This document shows, in pieces, positions 33,022 to 43,214 of a stretch of 64,000 nt of DNA. The DNA comes from Anaerolineales bacterium UBA6055 (GTDB lineage: Bacteria > Chloroflexota > Anaerolineae > Aggregatilineales > Phototrophicaceae). The notes under the pieces were generated by a model. It did not search any database. It was not told the DNA's origin and worked only from the letters and a program-made list of their open reading frames with translations. A program made the translations under genes and the position numbers. Positions within the stretch are counted from its first letter, which is position 1. Every line of letters starts with the position of its first letter. The stretch lies in contig DIYL01000048.1 in assembly GCA_002428985.1 (NCBI GenBank), positions 62,001-126,000 on the forward strand, in the 5' to 3' direction.

Positions 33022-35910
33022 ATGGCAGACACATTTAATATGTCGGATGTCTTCATCTCCTATTCGCGTAAAGATAGTGATTTTGCCCATAAGGTATATG
33101 ATGCCTTCAAAAACATTGACAAAGAAGTCTGGGTCGATTTTGAGGATATTCCATTGTCTGCTGATTGGTGGAAAGAGATTGAAGCGGGGATTGATGCCGC
33201 TGAGACCTTTATCTTCATCCTAACACCCGATTCCGTACAGTCTGATATTTGTCGTCAAGAGATTGACCACGCGGTCAAAGCTAATAAACGGATTGTACCA
33301 ATTTTGCATCGCGAGATTGTTGAAGATGCTGACAAAGAGAAAATCCATGAGCAAGTAAGTTCGCATAATTGGATTTTCTTCCGTGAAGAGGATAACTTCG
33401 ATGATGCATTTAAGCAGTTACTCGATGCAGTCGAGACCGACCTCGACCACAACCGCACCCATACACGCTTGTTGGTGCGCGCGAAAGAGTGGAGTGATAA
33501 CAATCAGAATACCTCTTATCTCTTACGAGATGCAGATTTGCAACAAGCCGAAGCGTGGTTTGCACATGCAGTCAATAAATCACCAAACCCAACCAATTTG
33601 CATGCTGAATATATTAACACCAGTCGACTCCATCAAGCGAGACGACAACGTAATATGCTATTGGGTGTGACAGTCGCATTAGGTATTGCGATTGCGCTGA
33701 CAATTTTCTCGGTGTTCCAATGGCGTGATGCTCAGATTGCGCGTGAAATTGCTGATCAAGCACGTGACGATGCAGAAATTGCCCGTGAAAAGGCAGAAGA
33801 AGCAGCAACCCTTGCCCGTAGCCTTGCCTTATCAGCATATACTCAAGATGCCTTGAGTAGTGACCGAACCGACTTAGCGATGGCATTGGCATTAGAAGCC
33901 ATTGAAGTCGACGAGAGCCAACCCCAAGTTTTACGGGCTTTACGTGATGCCGCTTATACCGAAGGTACACGCATTCGAATGATAGAGCACAGTGATTTTG
34001 TGCAAGATGTTGATTTTGATTCGCGGGGTGGATTAATCTTATCAGGATCGGATGATGGCACTGTCTGTGTATGGGAAAACCGCAACGGACGACTAATTAA
34101 CTGTCTAGGTGACAATGGTATAGCGCATGATGGTGGTGTGATAGCAGTTGAATTTTTCCGCGATCGACCTGTTGCCCTCACTGCTGATGAGACGGGTACA
34201 ATAAAAATGTGGAACGTAAACGGACGTGAAGAAAATTTCAGCTTCATCCGTGAATACACATTTGATGAGCCTATCGAATCCATCCGGATTATGCCCGATG
34301 GTCAGTCGACATTGATCGGTTTGGAAAGTGGGCTCATGCAAAAATGGATCGTTGATACGGATGAGATCATTGACTTCGAAGTCGTTCATAGTGGGGCGAT
34401 TAATGCGATTGCTGTGTCTAGTGACGGTGAGTGGGCAGTTACAGCGAGCTATGATAGCACTGTCATCATTTGGGATATTGAGACAGGTGATCCGCTGGAG
34501 ATCCTAGAACAACATACCGATCATGTCCTCAGCGTGGCGATCAATGACGATAAATCACAGATTCTCACTGGTGCACAAGACAATATTTTCATCTTGTGGG
34601 ATGTCGAGTCATTAATCCCAATTTATGCCGTCGAAGGACACGAAAGTGGCGTTGCAGATGTGGCATTCGGTCCTGAATCTACACAAATTACAACTGCATC
34701 ATGGGATAACTCCATTCGCATCTGGGATAAAAACACGCGCCGTGTATTAAGAGAATTTCAGGGGCATACCGGCGGGATTACCAGTATCGACATCAGCGAT
34801 AATGGTGAATTTATTGTATCAGGCTCGTTCGACACTGATGTGCGCTTATGGCAAACCCGTAGTTTTGTGAATATCGATTTTGTTGAGGGTAATGGTTCAG
34901 CCATACAGCATCTGACTTATAGTGAAGATGGACAAATTCTGGCCACCGCACATGATAGTCAGGAAGTCTTATTGTGGACGGCCGATGAACATGAATATAT
35001 CAAATCATTAAATGGGCATGATGGACGGGTTGTGAGTGTGGCTGTTAGCCCCAATGGTGATCGCGTTGCATCCATTTCGAATACGAATGATTTAGTTGTC
35101 TGGGATTGGGAAACTGAGGAAGAACTCACCCGTGTCGAGGATATTGCCGATCGTCTGTATATGGTGCTATTTTCCACCAGTGACGATGAGGTATATGTCG
35201 CATTAAAAGACCGGATTGTCTGGTTTGATATTGCAACAGGTGATCAAGTCGGGGAACTGTTATATCAGGGTGAAATTGGCGGGAATAATTCGGTCTCGAT
35301 TAGTTCCGATGGTGTTTATCTGTTGGCGGGTTTGCGTGGTGCGACCGATAATCTGCATCTCTATAATCTCGAAACAGGCGATTTAATTCACAATTTAGAA
35401 GGACACAGCGACGGCATCTTGAGTACAGCGTTTAGTGCAGATGGCACTGTCGGTATCAGTGGGTCTTGGGATAATTCAGCTCGTGTTTGGGATCTAGAGA
35501 CAGGACGCACGCTACATACACTCATCGCTCATACCGAACGTGTTTCGACGGTTGATATTACCGAGGATGGAAAGTATGCGATCACAGGTAGTAATGACCG
35601 TAGCATGCACCTGTGGGATCTAGAGCGCGGCACTGACGAATTAGAATATAACGGACATACCGACCGGATTCAGACAGTTCAATTCCACCCGAATAACCGT
35701 GAGATGATCACCAGTTCAATTGACTCGACGGCGAATGTATGGCGTTTCCCACACCCGCTAGATCAGTTACTTGGTTGGGTTGATAACAATCGTCACATTC
35801 CAGAGTTGAATTGTACCGAGCGCGAGGTATACCAAATCGAGCCCCTGTGTGAGGATGAAAATGCACCCATCGTTGAAGCGGACGATGAAGACGACGATGA
35901 CGAAGATTAA
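33022..35910 (+). CDS. TIR - transmembrane - WD40 repeat protein
   Basis: 962 residues. TIR domain at about 8-140 (DVFISYSRKDSDFAHKVY; CRQEI with Glu80 in the catalytic-helix position). A linker leads to one membrane helix at about 212-232 (MLLGVTVALGIAIALTIFSV). An Ala/Glu-rich coiled coil follows (REIADQARDDAEIAREKAEE), then at least twelve WD40 repeats from about 310 to 930 (for example AVTASYDSTVIIWDIETG, GISGSWDNSARVWDLETG). The acidic tail is DDEDDDDED-like. With the TIR domain inside, the propellers would sit outside the membrane. The protein has no ATPase module, unlike the other TIR receptor in the window. AGAGG lies 7 bases before the ATG. Likely a surface sensor or scaffold; NADase activity is untested. 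Confidence 0.85.
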   Translation: MADTFNMSDVFISYSRKDSDFAHKVYDAFKNIDKEVWVDFEDIPLSADWWKEIEAGIDAAETFIFILTPDSVQSDICRQEIDHAVKANKRIVPILHREIVEDADKEKIHEQVSSHNWIFFREEDNFDDAFKQLLDAVETDLDHNRTHTRLLVRAKEWSDNNQNTSYLLRDADLQQAEAWFAHAVNKSPNPTNLHAEYINTSRLHQARRQRNMLLGVTVALGIAIALTIFSVFQWRDAQIAREIADQARDDAEIAREKAEEAATLARSLALSAYTQDALSSDRTDLAMALALEAIEVDESQPQVLRALRDAAYTEGTRIRMIEHSDFVQDVDFDSRGGLILSGSDDGTVCVWENRNGRLINCLGDNGIAHDGGVIAVEFFRDRPVALTADETGTIKMWNVNGREENFSFIREYTFDEPIESIRIMPDGQSTLIGLESGLMQKWIVDTDEIIDFEVVHSGAINAIAVSSDGEWAVTASYDSTVIIWDIETGDPLEILEQHTDHVLSVAINDDKSQILTGAQDNIFILWDVESLIPIYAVEGHESGVADVAFGPESTQITTASWDNSIRIWDKNTRRVLREFQGHTGGITSIDISDNGEFIVSGSFDTDVRLWQTRSFVNIDFVEGNGSAIQHLTYSEDGQILATAHDSQEVLLWTADEHEYIKSLNGHDGRVVSVAVSPNGDRVASISNTNDLVVWDWETEEELTRVEDIADRLYMVLFSTSDDEVYVALKDRIVWFDIATGDQVGELLYQGEIGGNNSVSISSDGVYLLAGLRGATDNLHLYNLETGDLIHNLEGHSDGILSTAFSADGTVGISGSWDNSARVWDLETGRTLHTLIAHTERVSTVDITEDGKYAITGSNDRSMHLWDLERGTDELEYNGHTDRIQTVQFHPNNREMITSSIDSTANVWRFPHPLDQLLGWVDNNRHIPELNCTEREVYQIEPLCEDENAPIVEADDEDDDDED

Positions 35911-35935
35911 TATACTGCTTTGACTGAATATTGAA

Positions 35936-35959
35936 CGGGGTCAAGATATGACGACCCCG
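35936..35959. terminator. Hairpin between convergent TIR-WD40 and SDR genes
   Basis: CGGGGTC / GACCCCG with a 10-base loop, 25 bases after the TIR-WD40 stop. No long T-run. Confidence 0.5.
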
Positions 35960-36004
35960 CCCATTAGAATAAGAAACGATGTACAGATCACCCAAGGTGT
36001 ATAT

Positions 36005-36703
36005 CTACAGCCCGTGTGTGATACCACCATCAACCAAAATATTCTGCCCAGTGATATATCCCGATGCTGATGATGCGAGGAACAAGGCTGTCTGTCCAAT
36101 TTCTACAGTTGTTCCGGCACGATTCATGGGGATTTGTTCGCGGGTCTCATCACCTACATCCCATGTCTCGATAAATCCCGGTAAGATGCTATTCATACGG
36201 ATGCCATCTTTGGCATAACGATCAGCATATAATTTGGTGAAAGCCGATAGCGATGAGCGAACAGCCGATGAAACCGGAAACCCGAGGTTCGGTTCAACTG
36301 CGCCGAATGCGGTGATATTAACGAATGCACCATTGCCTTGTTTAAGCATAATCGGCGTGACCAATCGCGCTAAGCGAACGACACTCATCAAAATTAGATC
36401 GAGTGCAAAATGCCAATCTTCGTCAGGGATGTCGAGTAATTCGCCCTTTGGTGGGTGTCCAGTATTGTTAATCACAGCATCAATTCGTCCGTATTCATCC
36501 ATTGCGAGATCAACTAATTTTTGTAAATCGTCGGGGTTGGTCACATCGCCCTGTAACGCCACACCACCGAGTTCGGTTGCTAGTGCGTGGACACTTGCCG
36601 ACCGTGCCATGAGCACAACATGATACCCCGCATCTGCTAAAACCCGTGCGCAGCCTGCACCCATACCTTTACTTGCTGCTGTTATAATTGCAACGTCTGC
36701 CAT
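36005..36703 (-). CDS. SDR-family protein with altered active site
   Basis: 232 residues with a Rossmann nucleotide fold: AIITAASKGMGAGCARVLADA replaces the usual TGxxxGIG loop, NNTG replaces NNAG, and LQGDVTNPDD is the adenine-binding acidic motif. The usual YxxxK dyad reads SSAVRSSLS near residue 150, so neither the Tyr nor the Lys is in place. Some SDR-like oxidoreductases with such changes act as regulators or use other chemistry. Monocistronic, convergent with the TIR-WD40 gene. Confidence 0.8.
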   Translation of the reverse strand: MADVAIITAASKGMGAGCARVLADAGYHVVLMARSASVHALATELGGVALQGDVTNPDDLQKLVDLAMDEYGRIDAVINNTGHPPKGELLDIPDEDWHFALDLILMSVVRLARLVTPIMLKQGNGAFVNITAFGAVEPNLGFPVSSAVRSSLSAFTKLYADRYAKDGIRMNSILPGFIETWDVGDETREQIPMNRAGTTVEIGQTALFLASSASGYITGQNILVDGGITHGL

Positions 36704-36857
36704 CTGCCTACCTTTCTTGTTGATGAAATGCTCAATATGGTAAGAGCTTTTTGAGACAATGATAAGTGACGATGATCAGAAACATTTCTCAACATGCGCG
36801 ATGAATAAATGATGGTACACTCAATTGAGAACGATGCTGTAATTGAAGGAGCATACC

Positions 36858-37217
36858 ATGTCCGATTTTCCACCAATTGATGATTTGATCGGCGCATTAA
36901 TGGAAGATGGTGACCCGCGCATCCGTGCCGAAGCTGCCCGCCTCATCGGTGAAATGTCGCATACGTTAAACGCCGAAGATCGTGAATTTGCAAAACAAGC
37001 GCTCAATCGGGCGATGATTGATCCTGATCCATCAGTGTTGATGTCGGTCATGAGTGCGATTGGCAAATTTCCAACACAAGTGGAAGAACCCGAAGACGAT
37101 GTACTGGAAGATGACAGCGCACCTGTCAAAGCCGATGCTTGTGCTGTTTGTGGCCGTCCAATGGCGCTAGTCGATGCGGATACCTGTCCACAAGATAATT
37201 GCCCCTATAAAGGGTAA
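36858..37217 (+). CDS. Small HEAT-like protein with C-terminal zinc ribbon
   Basis: 119 residues from ATG 36858 (GGAG 7 bases upstream). The N-terminal 80 residues are helical with HEAT-like periodicity (IGALMEDGDPRIRAEAARLI; AIGKF). An acidic linker leads to a Cys4 knuckle: CAVCGRPM ... TCPQDNCPYKG. Such short zinc-ribbon tails often recognise RNA or protein. It sits 9 bases before the methyltransferase gene, so the pair is translationally close. Confidence 0.65.
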   Translation: MSDFPPIDDLIGALMEDGDPRIRAEAARLIGEMSHTLNAEDREFAKQALNRAMIDPDPSVLMSVMSAIGKFPTQVEEPEDDVLEDDSAPVKADACAVCGRPMALVDADTCPQDNCPYKG

Positions 37218-37226
37218 GCTCTGCTT

Positions 37227-38792
37227 ATGTCCGATAAATTGAATATTCTGTCAAGCCATCAGCGGTTGTCACAATCATTATTGTGGGATTTACAACGCCA
37301 ATTTTTCGAATCGGCTGGGGTTAATGCGTGGCGAAATGAAATTGTCCCACAATATATCACCAGCAATCCACATATTGCCCATGCCTATGCCCGGACGATC
37401 TTTGGATGGTTACGAGATGTAGCGGATTCCTTAGACTTATCACAACCCGTTTATATTGTTGAACTAGGCGCTGGATCAGGACGTCTAGCCTATCACCTCC
37501 TGAAATCATTCTGGGGATTTTTTGAAGACTCCACACTGAGTCATATTCCGGTGCAATATGTGCTGACTGATTTTAGCCAATCAACGGTTGATTTCTGGGG
37601 AACACAATCCCAACTTAAACCCTTTGTAGAGGATGGCAAACTAGATTTTGCGCGCTTTGATGCAGAGTCAAGTACATCGCTACACCTTATTCAGCAAGAT
37701 ATTGAACTATCAGCGGATACTCTCAAAAATCCCGTCATCTTTGTGGCAAACTACTTTTTTGATGGTCTACGCAAAGATGTATTCCGGCTCAATTTTGGCG
37801 ACATGCAAGAGAGCCTTGTCACGCTGTTTGCTCCTGATAGTTCTGATGCCAACGATCCTGCAATTCTCGACCAACTTGAGATTCGTTATCATTATCGTGC
37901 AACTCAGCCTGATTACTACACGAATGCCGATTATAACCAACTGCTTGATTTTTATGTCGACACACTCGATATGACGCATCTGGTTTTTCCGGTAGGGTCA
38001 TTGGATTGCATCGGACGTTTATTGGAGATGACAAATCAACGCTTCTTTATGCTGACAGGAGATAAAGGGTATCATCATGTCTATGATTTAGCATCACGCG
38101 GTGAACCAACCATTAAGATGCATGGTAGCTTCTCGATGATGGTTAACTATCATGCAATCGCTGAGTATGTCCGCTTGTGTAATGGACAATTTTTAGGAAC
38201 CGATCACCATCACGCTAGCCTCGACATTTGTGGGTTTATCTTTGGGGATTCTTCAGACTATCCCGAAACACGACAAGCATTTAAACGTGAAATAGTTGGC
38301 GCCAGTCCTGATGATATGTATACGCTCAAGGGGGCAGTCGACGACCAATTGACTGATTTGGATATCCATCAATTCTTGGCGTTTCTGCGCCTAAACCATT
38401 GGGACAGCAGTACATTTTTAGATTATTTACCTGTGTTGCTCGATATTGCTGAGGATGTATCTGAACAAATCCGGCAAGAAATATTCCATGCAACACAATC
38501 GGTATGGGAGATGTATTACGACATCGGCGAAGTTGATGATTTAGCGGGATCGCTCGGACAGTTGTTATATGGGTTAGATTATCCCGACGATGCCATTGAA
38601 TATCTACAACATTCAATACAGCATAAAGGCAAGCAAGCCCAAACGCTGTACCTCATTGCCCAATGTTATTATGAAGTGGACGATCTTGTGCAAGCCCAGA
38701 ACTACATTTTGCAAACCCTCGATTTAGCACCTGATATGCAAACCGCAAAACAATTAGATACGCGCATCCAGCAAGAAATTCGTACTTCATAA
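37227..38792 (+). CDS. SAM-dependent methyltransferase-like protein with C-terminal TPR
   Basis: 521 residues. About 74-84 carries VYIVELGAGSGRLAYHLL, the glycine-rich SAM-binding motif I. The following 350 residues have YVLTDFSQSTVDFWG (motif II region) and FVANYFFDGLRKDVF, resembling the MidA/NDUFAF7-type fold, which acts on arginine side chains in complex I assembly. The last 80 residues are two tetratricopeptide repeats (LLYGLDYPDDAIEYLQHSIQ, LYLIAQCYYEVDDLVQAQNY). Target not determinable. It shares a likely operon with the zinc-ribbon protein 9 bases upstream. Confidence 0.65.
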   Translation: MSDKLNILSSHQRLSQSLLWDLQRQFFESAGVNAWRNEIVPQYITSNPHIAHAYARTIFGWLRDVADSLDLSQPVYIVELGAGSGRLAYHLLKSFWGFFEDSTLSHIPVQYVLTDFSQSTVDFWGTQSQLKPFVEDGKLDFARFDAESSTSLHLIQQDIELSADTLKNPVIFVANYFFDGLRKDVFRLNFGDMQESLVTLFAPDSSDANDPAILDQLEIRYHYRATQPDYYTNADYNQLLDFYVDTLDMTHLVFPVGSLDCIGRLLEMTNQRFFMLTGDKGYHHVYDLASRGEPTIKMHGSFSMMVNYHAIAEYVRLCNGQFLGTDHHHASLDICGFIFGDSSDYPETRQAFKREIVGASPDDMYTLKGAVDDQLTDLDIHQFLAFLRLNHWDSSTFLDYLPVLLDIAEDVSEQIRQEIFHATQSVWEMYYDIGEVDDLAGSLGQLLYGLDYPDDAIEYLQHSIQHKGKQAQTLYLIAQCYYEVDDLVQAQNYILQTLDLAPDMQTAKQLDTRIQQEIRTS

Positions 38793-38982
38793 TGGTTTAA
38801 TTTTTGTTATAATTTATTTGACCTGTGTGTAAAATAGAATCTTAATTCTTTTTATATACTTTTAGGTCATAAACTAAAAGTAATACGATGTCATATACAG
38901 GTAACATGGCGCAATCATCTCAAATCGTCACTGCCTGCGAGTTTACCAACTGTTGAGAAATACTATTTGAGGACTTTTATAA

Positions 38983-39396
38983 GTGCTATCTACACATTTA
39001 GGAGACGTACAGCGTCTTATGAAACCAACCAAACTAGCCCTCATAATTGAAGATGAAAAACCGTTGCTCATCATGTACTCGCGCTCGGTGGAGATTGCAG
39101 GCTATGACACAATGACAGCAAGCAATGGACGAGAAGCGCTGAACATCCTAGAGACATATACCCCGGATATGATTTTTCTGGATATGTTATTGCCATATAT
39201 TGGCGGTGAAGAAATCTTAAGATACCTCGCTAACGAACCACGATTTGCGACAACACATGTCATCATTATGAGTTCGAATATCGAGTTCCGTATGCACCAA
39301 ACAATCATGCCAAATTCAGAATTTCATCTTAAACCGTTGTTGCCATCTCATATCAAAACAATCACAACACGCATAGACAAACCTCTGGCAAGCTAA
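38983..39396 (+). CDS. Stand-alone response-regulator receiver protein
   Basis: 137 residues with the receiver fold: LALIIEDEKPLLIMYS (acidic pair), PDMIFLDMLLPYIGG (phospho-acceptor Asp), VIIMSS (Ser/Thr) and FHLKPLLP (Lys). No output domain, so it probably relays a phosphate or binds a partner. GTG start at 38983 has GAGGA upstream; an internal ATG at 39019 would shorten it by 12 residues. No kinase gene is adjacent; the nearest is the frameshifted hybrid kinase 17 kb away. Confidence 0.85.
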   Translation: MLSTHLGDVQRLMKPTKLALIIEDEKPLLIMYSRSVEIAGYDTMTASNGREALNILETYTPDMIFLDMLLPYIGGEEILRYLANEPRFATTHVIIMSSNIEFRMHQTIMPNSEFHLKPLLPSHIKTITTRIDKPLAS

Positions 39397-39478
39397 TTAA
39401 CGTCCTCTGTCGCACCATTGACGACTTGTTGTACAATCAGCTTAAATAGATAGTTGTTCAATCGCATCGGTTAATGGT

Positions 39479-41572
39479 ATGGCATTTGAATTAGAAGCAC
39501 TCGTCGGACATCTCTATATCTTTGGCGGGCGGACAATCAACATCAATCCGCCAGGATCTGTGGTTGAAGTTGCCCCGCGTTCTGCTGCCCGTGGGCGTGA
39601 AGGGGACACATTTTTTGCACTTGTCTTGCCTTCGGGTAATATCGCCCCCACATCATTCTATGAACAGATGGCAAAATTAGCTGCAGAACGCTATTTCAAT
39701 GTGGCGGGTAGTGTCACGGCTGCACTACGTACCATGTTCCAGATTATCAACCGTAACTTATACGAACATAATCAAAGCGGTCAACAACCCTACGAAGCCA
39801 GCATCATTGTCGGTGTTTTACACGATGAAGACTTGACGATTGGTCGTGTCGGATCGGCATTATCTATTCTCCAGACCAATGGACTGACTCTGACCTTCCC
39901 TGAAGACTTGACCAATGATGAAACACTATTTAGTGTGCCATTGGGTGTACAACCTGTTCCCGATGTCAAAATGGCGCGCTATGCCGTCAACGCAGGGACA
40001 CGGCTTCTACTATCTGATGTAAATATCGCGGAAATCCAACAAGATAAACTCACCAACACACTCGCGGCAAGTAATATCGAAAAAGTCCTAGACGAACTGC
40101 GCACAACGATTACAGTACAAGCCCAAGTGACAGTGATTGAGCTCGTTCCACCTGAAGAAGAAGGCGATGTACTGGCGGCTCCGGGGGAATCCTCGGTGGA
40201 AGTCAACACCAAAATGGGTGCGGCGCGTGCACAAATCGAAGAAGAAAAACAACGCGAGAGACGACGCAGGCGTAATCGTGGTGTAGAGGAGCTAGCAAAA
40301 CGCCGTATTGGCAAAACTGCGGGACAGTCGGCTCGCGGATTAAACATCGTCCGTAAATTATTTGAACGCTTCTTCCCACCACCCGATCCTGAAACAGATC
40401 GTCGCTTTCCATCCGGAACGATTACCCTTGCGGTTCTTGTCATCCCTATCGTATTGGTGGCAATTGTAGTTGTCACATGGGCATCGGACATTGGCGAAAC
40501 TGATTTTGAGCAATGTTTGGATGAATTACTCGGGACTGTGGATTTAGCCCGTTCGATTGATAGTGGTGATCGTCAGGGGGTGATGGCAGCGTGGAATGCC
40601 ACGTTGTTGCTGGTTGATGAATGCGAACAATTACGCCCTGGTGATGAAACCGTCGGTGCGATGCGGAGCGCTGCCCAAGATGTGATGGATACACTTAACA
40701 ATATCAAGCGACGGGTTGCAACACCGCTGGCATCATTCGAGAATGCTAGTATAACCCGCATGCGCTTACAGGGCTTAGATTTATATGTATTGGATGCCAC
40801 TAACGATCTTGTCTATCGCCTTAAAATTAATGGTGAGGGCAACGGGGTCGTCTTGCAAGAACCCATTCCGAATATGCGTCGTGGAGCAACAGTCGATGGT
40901 TTAACGATTGGATCATTGGTTGATATCGCATTTGATGATGTGACGGGTGAAGTCGCGTTGATTGATGCTAATGGGATTCTGGTGCGTTGTTCGCCTCAAT
41001 TTATAATGGACTGTAATGCACAGCGCGTACTTGCTGTAGAACAATGGCAGAATCCAGCAGCATTGACGATTTGGAGTGGTCGTTTGTATCTGCTGGATAG
41101 TGAAGGTGGTCAAATCTGGCGATATGACCCATCTGGTGGTACATATGCGAGTGCACCCCGTGAATACTTTAGAGGTGATTCGCGTCCGAATTTACGTAAT
41201 GTTGTGGACTTCACTATTAGCTTGGCAGGGACAATCTATGTGATGTATGACGACGGCGTAATGAATGCATATATTAATGGGGAGGAAAATCCATTTGCGT
41301 TTAGTGGATTCAACGAGGGACGTGAACTCAATGCCGTCACAACACAGGGCTTTTACCTCAATGATAGTCCAATTGACCCCGCCTTTTTTGTGATTAGTCG
41401 TCCGGCGCGTACAATCTTCGAGACAACCCTAGCGGGAACATATATTGACAGCTATCAGGTTTTTGACGGGGAGAAATTGGCATTGCTATCCAATATTGTC
41501 GCTTATCCGACCCAAAATATTTTGTATATTGCATCGGGTAATACAATCTTTGCAATCAATAAAGGCGACTAA
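39479..41572 (+). CDS. Degenerate PP2C-like - transmembrane - beta-propeller protein
   Basis: 697 residues. About 1-220 resembles a PP2C phosphatase fold, but metal-binding aspartates are missing: the GDSR-type turn reads GRVGSALS. A long charged linker (REEERERRRRRNRG-like) follows. One membrane helix spans about 315-337 (ITLAVLVIPIVLVAIVVVTW). The outer part has propeller-like repeats (EVALIDANGILVRC, WSGRLYLLDSEGGQIWRYD, ISLAGTIYVMYDDGVMNAYI). The layout suggests a signalling protein in which the phosphatase-like domain binds rather than dephosphorylates. An ATG directly at 39479 is used; no strong Shine-Dalgarno. Confidence 0.7.
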   Translation: MAFELEALVGHLYIFGGRTININPPGSVVEVAPRSAARGREGDTFFALVLPSGNIAPTSFYEQMAKLAAERYFNVAGSVTAALRTMFQIINRNLYEHNQSGQQPYEASIIVGVLHDEDLTIGRVGSALSILQTNGLTLTFPEDLTNDETLFSVPLGVQPVPDVKMARYAVNAGTRLLLSDVNIAEIQQDKLTNTLAASNIEKVLDELRTTITVQAQVTVIELVPPEEEGDVLAAPGESSVEVNTKMGAARAQIEEEKQRERRRRRNRGVEELAKRRIGKTAGQSARGLNIVRKLFERFFPPPDPETDRRFPSGTITLAVLVIPIVLVAIVVVTWASDIGETDFEQCLDELLGTVDLARSIDSGDRQGVMAAWNATLLLVDECEQLRPGDETVGAMRSAAQDVMDTLNNIKRRVATPLASFENASITRMRLQGLDLYVLDATNDLVYRLKINGEGNGVVLQEPIPNMRRGATVDGLTIGSLVDIAFDDVTGEVALIDANGILVRCSPQFIMDCNAQRVLAVEQWQNPAALTIWSGRLYLLDSEGGQIWRYDPSGGTYASAPREYFRGDSRPNLRNVVDFTISLAGTIYVMYDDGVMNAYINGEENPFAFSGFNEGRELNAVTTQGFYLNDSPIDPAFFVISRPARTIFETTLAGTYIDSYQVFDGEKLALLSNIVAYPTQNILYIASGNTIFAINKGD

Positions 41573-41593
41573 GCAACAATCGTTATACATTGT

Positions 41594-41618
41594 CGGGCGG
41601 TACTCGCATGTCCGCCCG
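41594..41618. repeat. REP-like intergenic palindrome
   Basis: CGGGCGG / CCGCCCG arms with an 11-base loop, 21 bases after the pseudo-PP2C gene. Shares its right arm (ATGTCCGCCC) with the palindrome at 22579-22600. Confidence 0.6.
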
Positions 41619-41753
41619 TAATCAAATTGCACCATTGTTACAAATTGTAATATTACACGTACTATAGTCCTGTATAGACCTCGGTACTATTCGTATAAAC
41701 AATCGTATCCCATAAAGTAAATATAAAGTTATATAAAGTATTGGAGAAAACGA

Positions 41754-43196
41754 ATGACACGAGTTCGTGTAGGTATTATATTGTTAGTGCTTTTATCATT
41801 ATCAGCTGTAGTAACCCAATCGCAAGGTGAACGACAAGTCTGGTCTTTTTATATGGGATTTTGGGCAGGACAAACCAGTTGGGATTGGCAAGCCGATGTG
41901 CTCGATGATTATCCAGCGATTGGCCCATATGATTCCCGTGATCCCGGTGTTGCTGCTACACATATTGACCAAGCCCAAAGTGCAGGGATTGACGCTTTTG
42001 TTGTGAGTTGGTTCGGGCTAGAAGATGGCGGAACCACAACCCCTGTGGTTAATAATATGCTCGACCGTGCGGCTGAACGTGGATTCAAAGTGGGCGTTGC
42101 GATTGATATTTTCTCAACCGAATTCAACCGGAGCCGTGATGCCATTGTCAACTCACTTAATTGGATCGTAAACGACCGCGCCAATCACCCAGCTTACCTC
42201 CGTTATAATGGTAAACCTGTCATTTTCTTCGCATTTCAAGATCGTGCTGGATTTAGTGCTGCCGAGTGGCAGGGTATCCGTGATCAAGTTGATCCGGGGC
42301 GCAACACCATCTGGATTGCTGAAGGGCTAAGTGGATGCTGTATTTACGGCGGGGCGATGGACGGTATGTATGCCTTTAATATCTCATGGGCAAATGGCAG
42401 TAGCGGGCGTTATAACAGTGAACGCGGCGCGATGCAAAATGCTGGTGGGTCATTCTATATCCCAACTGTTCATCCGGGCTGGAACGAAACCAAAATTGCT
42501 GCACGCGAAGGTCGCCCTAATCCATCAGGTAACCGCGATCGTGCCGGTGGACAATTCCTTGCAAATAGCTTTAACGGTGCGGTTGCGTCCGGTGCAAATG
42601 TCATCTTAGTCGGCACATGGAACGAATTTATTGAAAACTCACATATCGAGCCAAGCCAATTATACGGATCACAATCTTTGGATACTTTACGCCCATTGAT
42701 TGCTAATTGGAAAGGTAATGCACCTGCCCCTGTTGAAGAAGCTGTAGCAGAATCCAATGCACCTGCTCCCGGAACACCCGTGGTCACAGCGAACACACGC
42801 TTGAATGTGCGTCCAGAACCTAATACAAACGGCGACCCAATTGGATCAATTTCTGCGGGAACACCATATGCTCTCGTCGGACAACAAGACGGTTGGTACG
42901 CGATTTCATATAATGGTCGTACTGGATGGGTATCATCCGACTTTGCGACAGTTAGCAATGCGAGTGCAACTGCATCGGATGCGCCACCACCATCAGCAAC
43001 CAGTGGACGCGTCGCCGTGATGAATGCCAACCTCAATGTACGGTCGACAGGTGCGATTAATGGAACAAAAATTGGGACAGCACCAGTGGGTAGTGCTTAT
43101 GTGATCTTGTCCGAAGCAAATGGCTGGTATCAAATTGACTTTGGTGGACAGTCGGGTTGGGTATCTGGTAATTATATCTCGATTGAGAATCGCTAA
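41754..43196 (+). CDS. Secreted GH99-like glycosidase with two SH3b domains
   Basis: 480 residues. A signal peptide (TRVRVGIILLVLLSLSAVVT) is followed by a (beta/alpha)8 domain (about 28-320) like the GH99/WbsX family: FYMGFWAGQTSWDWQADVLD, DAFVVSWFGLEDGG, KPVIFFAFQDR, GTWNEFIENSHIEPSQLYG. GH99 enzymes cleave alpha-mannosidic linkages; the substrate here is unknown. After a Pro/Ala-rich linker come two bacterial SH3 domains (about 335-395 RLNVRPEPNTNGDPIGSI and about 415-478 NLNVRSTGAINGTKIGTA, each ending GWVS), usually for cell-wall binding. Confidence 0.8.
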   Translation: MTRVRVGIILLVLLSLSAVVTQSQGERQVWSFYMGFWAGQTSWDWQADVLDDYPAIGPYDSRDPGVAATHIDQAQSAGIDAFVVSWFGLEDGGTTTPVVNNMLDRAAERGFKVGVAIDIFSTEFNRSRDAIVNSLNWIVNDRANHPAYLRYNGKPVIFFAFQDRAGFSAAEWQGIRDQVDPGRNTIWIAEGLSGCCIYGGAMDGMYAFNISWANGSSGRYNSERGAMQNAGGSFYIPTVHPGWNETKIAAREGRPNPSGNRDRAGGQFLANSFNGAVASGANVILVGTWNEFIENSHIEPSQLYGSQSLDTLRPLIANWKGNAPAPVEEAVAESNAPAPGTPVVTANTRLNVRPEPNTNGDPIGSISAGTPYALVGQQDGWYAISYNGRTGWVSSDFATVSNASATASDAPPPSATSGRVAVMNANLNVRSTGAINGTKIGTAPVGSAYVILSEANGWYQIDFGGQSGWVSGNYISIENR

Positions 43197-43214
43197 GATC
43201 CATCTCAGCGATAT

